From assembly GCA_025738555.1 (NCBI GenBank), contig JAOVFP010000005.1:3906001-3970000 (forward strand): a stretch of DNA of 64,000 nt, read 5' to 3'. Each line of letters begins with the position of its first letter. The first letter of the stretch is position 1. The notes under the pieces are model-generated. The model was not told the origin of the DNA. It ran no database searches and saw nothing but the letters and a program-made list of their open reading frames with translations. A program made the position numbers and the translations under genes. Of this stretch, positions 61,306 to 64,000 are shown piece by piece. This stretch comes from Cyathus striatus (lineage: Eukaryota; Basidiomycota; Agaricomycetes; Agaricales; Nidulariaceae).

Positions 61306-64000
61306 TCAAAATCCCCCTAATCGTCTTTTCGGTATTTTCTTTTTAACACTAACCCCCGGCCGTCCGCCATGTGGTCCAGGAAGCACTTGCGTGCTCACCA
61401 TCATCACCTCTTGAGAAGATCCGTAGTCATCTCTCTGCTGCCAGTCAGCTAACTGCATTGTCGCCGCCTGTGCCACTGGAATTGTTTTATTTATGACGAT
61501 ATCTTCAGTAGTGCTCGAGGCGATTATTACAGGCGGCTTCTGAGACTGGGTTAGAACGATTGGAGGAGGCTGACTTCGTACGGCATGTGTGATTGCTCGA
61601 GGTTGTGGTTTCTGCGCTGGTGGAAGCGTACTTGTTTCATCTTCGTAAGAATCATGATACACATATGCATCCGGATTGCTCCCAGCCACCCAATCCTTGA
61701 GAAGCGACCTCACTCCAACCGTGAACTTCTCCTCGCGTTCATCAAGTTCCTCCTTCTGATAGTAATCTGTTTCTTTTATCGTAGGCCGAAGGTAGCCAAA
61801 GTCCACAGCTGGTAGCTCATCTGCAAGAGATAACGCTTCAGCCATAGCCTCCAATATACCATCTGTTTCCGCATTCCGAACAAAGGGATGAGGTGCAAAG
61901 ATATCTCTAGAGAGTATGAGGTCAGATATTAATTGTTCACGGGCTCGTCGTTCATGCATCAGTGACTCCGTTGATCGACCCTCATTTTCTATCAAATTGT
62001 ATTCTTTCAAGTATTTGTCGAGTTCGTCTACATTTCCTGCAGTTTCGGGATCAATTCTTCCTAGAAATGGAGTGATGTTATGATGCCAGGGAGCCTGTGT
62101 AGCCATATTTTTTAGCGGGAGACGATCACGCTTTATGGCATGATAACCTCGCCTGGAACTAAGCACGCTTCCCGCAAAGAAGTCTGTTCTGTGTCTCGTA
62201 TCCGGCTCTTCTCCTGCTCGATGCGCAATATCATACCTGCAGATCAAACTCAACATACGTACTCGGATAAACAAAAATAATATTACGTCGTTAGCATCTG
62301 TTCCATTGGTTGATCGACATTTCGCAAGGAATCCGATAGCAAATCAAGCAAATCAAAAACATCATCTGCACCATTCTCCTCCTTTCGTGTAGCTTCATCC
62401 TCATGTACACGGAATATATCTACAAGAAATTAAGGCATCAAATAATTCAATATAACAAGCTCTAGCAGCCTCTTACAATCATAAGGGACCGACAAATCAA
62501 CTACAACACCCTGTTGGTCACTTAGCGGACCTAGATCTAGGTATAATTCTTTAGCATTCGCCTCGAGGACCTCATAAGCCTGCGACTTCAGGAGCTCAAA
62601 GCTTGGTTCCGGTTTTGCATCCGGTGTAGAAAGCTCAACATAGAAGATATCTCCAAGCTCTCCGAGTCGTAGAAGGCCGAGTTCACTACTCTTTCTTCCG
62701 CCAAGTTGAGGAAGAAATACTTGACCAATATGGAGCTTGTCAGTTTGACCGACTGGTGATAACGCGTATGGAGCTGTATTGACATGGAACAAACGGTCTT
62801 GCCCGTAAGAAACATCATAGACTGAAACGAGTCCATTCTTTCTGGATGATAGAAATGTCAAGGCTACGATGTGCTATTAATAGTCCGAAATATAATAAAA
62901 TATGGAAACATACGAGATGTGAAATTAATTGTCTGTGCTGTCAAATATCTATCGAATTCACGATAATGTTTGTATCCCAGCATAGGTCGACAAGGATACC
63001 GCCTGTCTATCCACACAAGCTCATTTGTGGAACAAAGGAGAACGTTGTGATCAATAGAATTGTCCACTGAGGTCAACATATCCTTTGAGTCCGGAAGATT
63101 GAAAAGCTCCACGCGAGAGTTCACCTTTACCCACATGTCAGCACATACATCAAATGATAAAGCAGAAGTCTTGCTCTAGTATCTACAGACCACGCCGTTT
63201 TACCGGAAATCAGAAAACATTCTCCAGGACCTTTTCCGGTTTCAATTCTCCAAAATGAATCAGGAGCAACATGTTTTTTATCGTTTTCATAATCGAGTGA
63301 GACTCGAGTCCTGATAACAAAGTCAACAAATAAACTATATTCAAAATGAGTACATACAAGTTCTGTTGTCCAAAGTCAAAATTGTAAATAGAACCATGAT
63401 CATTTACCAATAAAAGAGAAACGGGAGACATCTGTAACTTCATGTCCACGACAGTATAATTTCCAAGGTTAGAACTGGTAAATGAAGCCAAGTTATCTAT
63501 CGAGATGGCTGTCTCGTCGCATCTTACTTGCAGAACATCAACGGCACCATACGTTCGGACAATAAGAGGCATATCTAACATACATAAAATGATGTTAAAG
63601 CGCTGTACGATGTCTGCTCGATTTTTCACTGACCTGCCATTGCACTACCTGAAGACACAATCTGCCGGATCGGTGTATGAAAGCTTCGAACAGGCGACGT
63701 AGACGGTTCGACTTTAGTCCCTTCGGAAACTGAAACAGTAAATGGAGACAAATCTAGTTGTGAATGAGTATGCTGGAAGTGTATATGTTACGAATAAAGT
63801 AACTGCACTCACTTAGCTCGGTCCGGGTTTCTCCCATAGGAAAGGCCAGGTATCCCGACCGCTCTGTTTTATCTTCATAAGCACAGATCACCTCAAGAGC
63901 ATTTCCAATATAAGGATCAAATGATTTGAGGTTATTCGCAAGCTCGGCGTCCTCAGCAACATATTCCCTAATTAAATTTTCTGCAACATCGACATCAGGG
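61306..64000 (-). CDS. RRN6: RRN6-like RNA polymerase I initiation factor (TAF1C homologue), 5' part outside window
   Basis: The gene enters from the right edge and ends at stop 61308-61306. The N-terminal part in view forms a beta-propeller; the best-conserved block is LLCSTNELVWIDRRYPCRPML followed by GYKHYREFDRYL (split by one residue here), which corresponds to the W-x-D-x-R...W-KH-R-FDR block of Rrn6/TAF1C. Later come SVYDVSYGQDRLFHV, a helical region DDVFDLLDLLSDSLRN, a Ser/Pro-rich linker and the typical basic end KKKIPKRRLGGF. Rrn6 with Rrn7 and Rrn11 makes the core factor that brings Pol I to rDNA promoters. At least seven introns. Overall identity to yeast is low, so the assignment rests on these blocks and layout. 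Confidence 0.7.

Overview
This window is nuclear DNA of a filamentous basidiomycete, almost certainly an Agaricomycete (mushroom-forming class). Genes are dense and carry many short introns of about 40-65 bp. Protein types that point to this class are a white-collar-2 photoregulator, a DNMT1-like methyltransferase with RFTS and BAH domains, a PKA-like kinase with an HGD catalytic loop, and two DUF6699-type proteins. I find no rRNA or tRNA genes, CRISPR arrays, viral genes or biosynthetic cluster. I recognise or describe 28 protein-coding genes, nearly all of them single-copy housekeeping genes.

Layout. 0.6-7.3 kb: mitochondrial-type SDR dehydrogenase, WC-2, ARPC1 (Arp2/3), DASH subunit Dad3, and a BTB-like protein. 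8-15.4 kb: AGC-like kinase head-to-head with inositol-pentakisphosphate 2-kinase, isovaleryl-CoA dehydrogenase, and LIS1/PAC1. 15.6-26.9 kb: F1-ATPase beta, DUF1776 protein, 2H cyclic phosphodiesterase, Nudix hydrolase, and glutamyl-tRNA synthetase head-to-head with 2-isopropylmalate synthase. 27-33.5 kb: Atg9, and an Irs4-like EH-domain protein head-to-head with an Ecm15-type thiamine-binding protein. 33.6-44 kb: DNMT1-like methyltransferase head-to-head with MCM7, then Kex2 protease. 44.7-52.8 kb is the accessory part: UNC93-like transporter, Hsp20, two DUF6699 paralogues of equal length, a 1.6-kb stretch without a convincing gene, and a nested pair of small inverted-repeat elements. 52.8-64 kb: N-myristoyltransferase, UFD1, CCT4, an SLC25 carrier and the 3' part of an RRN6-like Pol I factor that runs off the right edge.

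Shared promoters link related functions. The GluRS/LEU4 promoter holds a palindromic pair of CPC1/Gcn4-type sites (one full, one partial), and the DNMT1/MCM7 promoter holds an MluI cell-cycle box. Other points of interest are a tandemly duplicated regulatory domain in LEU4, a 6-nt microexon, a 4-nt start exon and GC-AG introns.

Caution on sequence quality: several essential genes (ATP2 twice, IVD twice, ARPC1, the UNC93 transporter, the Irs4-like gene, possibly ATG9) contain one-base indels that break otherwise perfect reading frames. I read these as residual assembly errors rather than pseudogenes. All splice sites were inferred by eye from frame continuity and family conservation.
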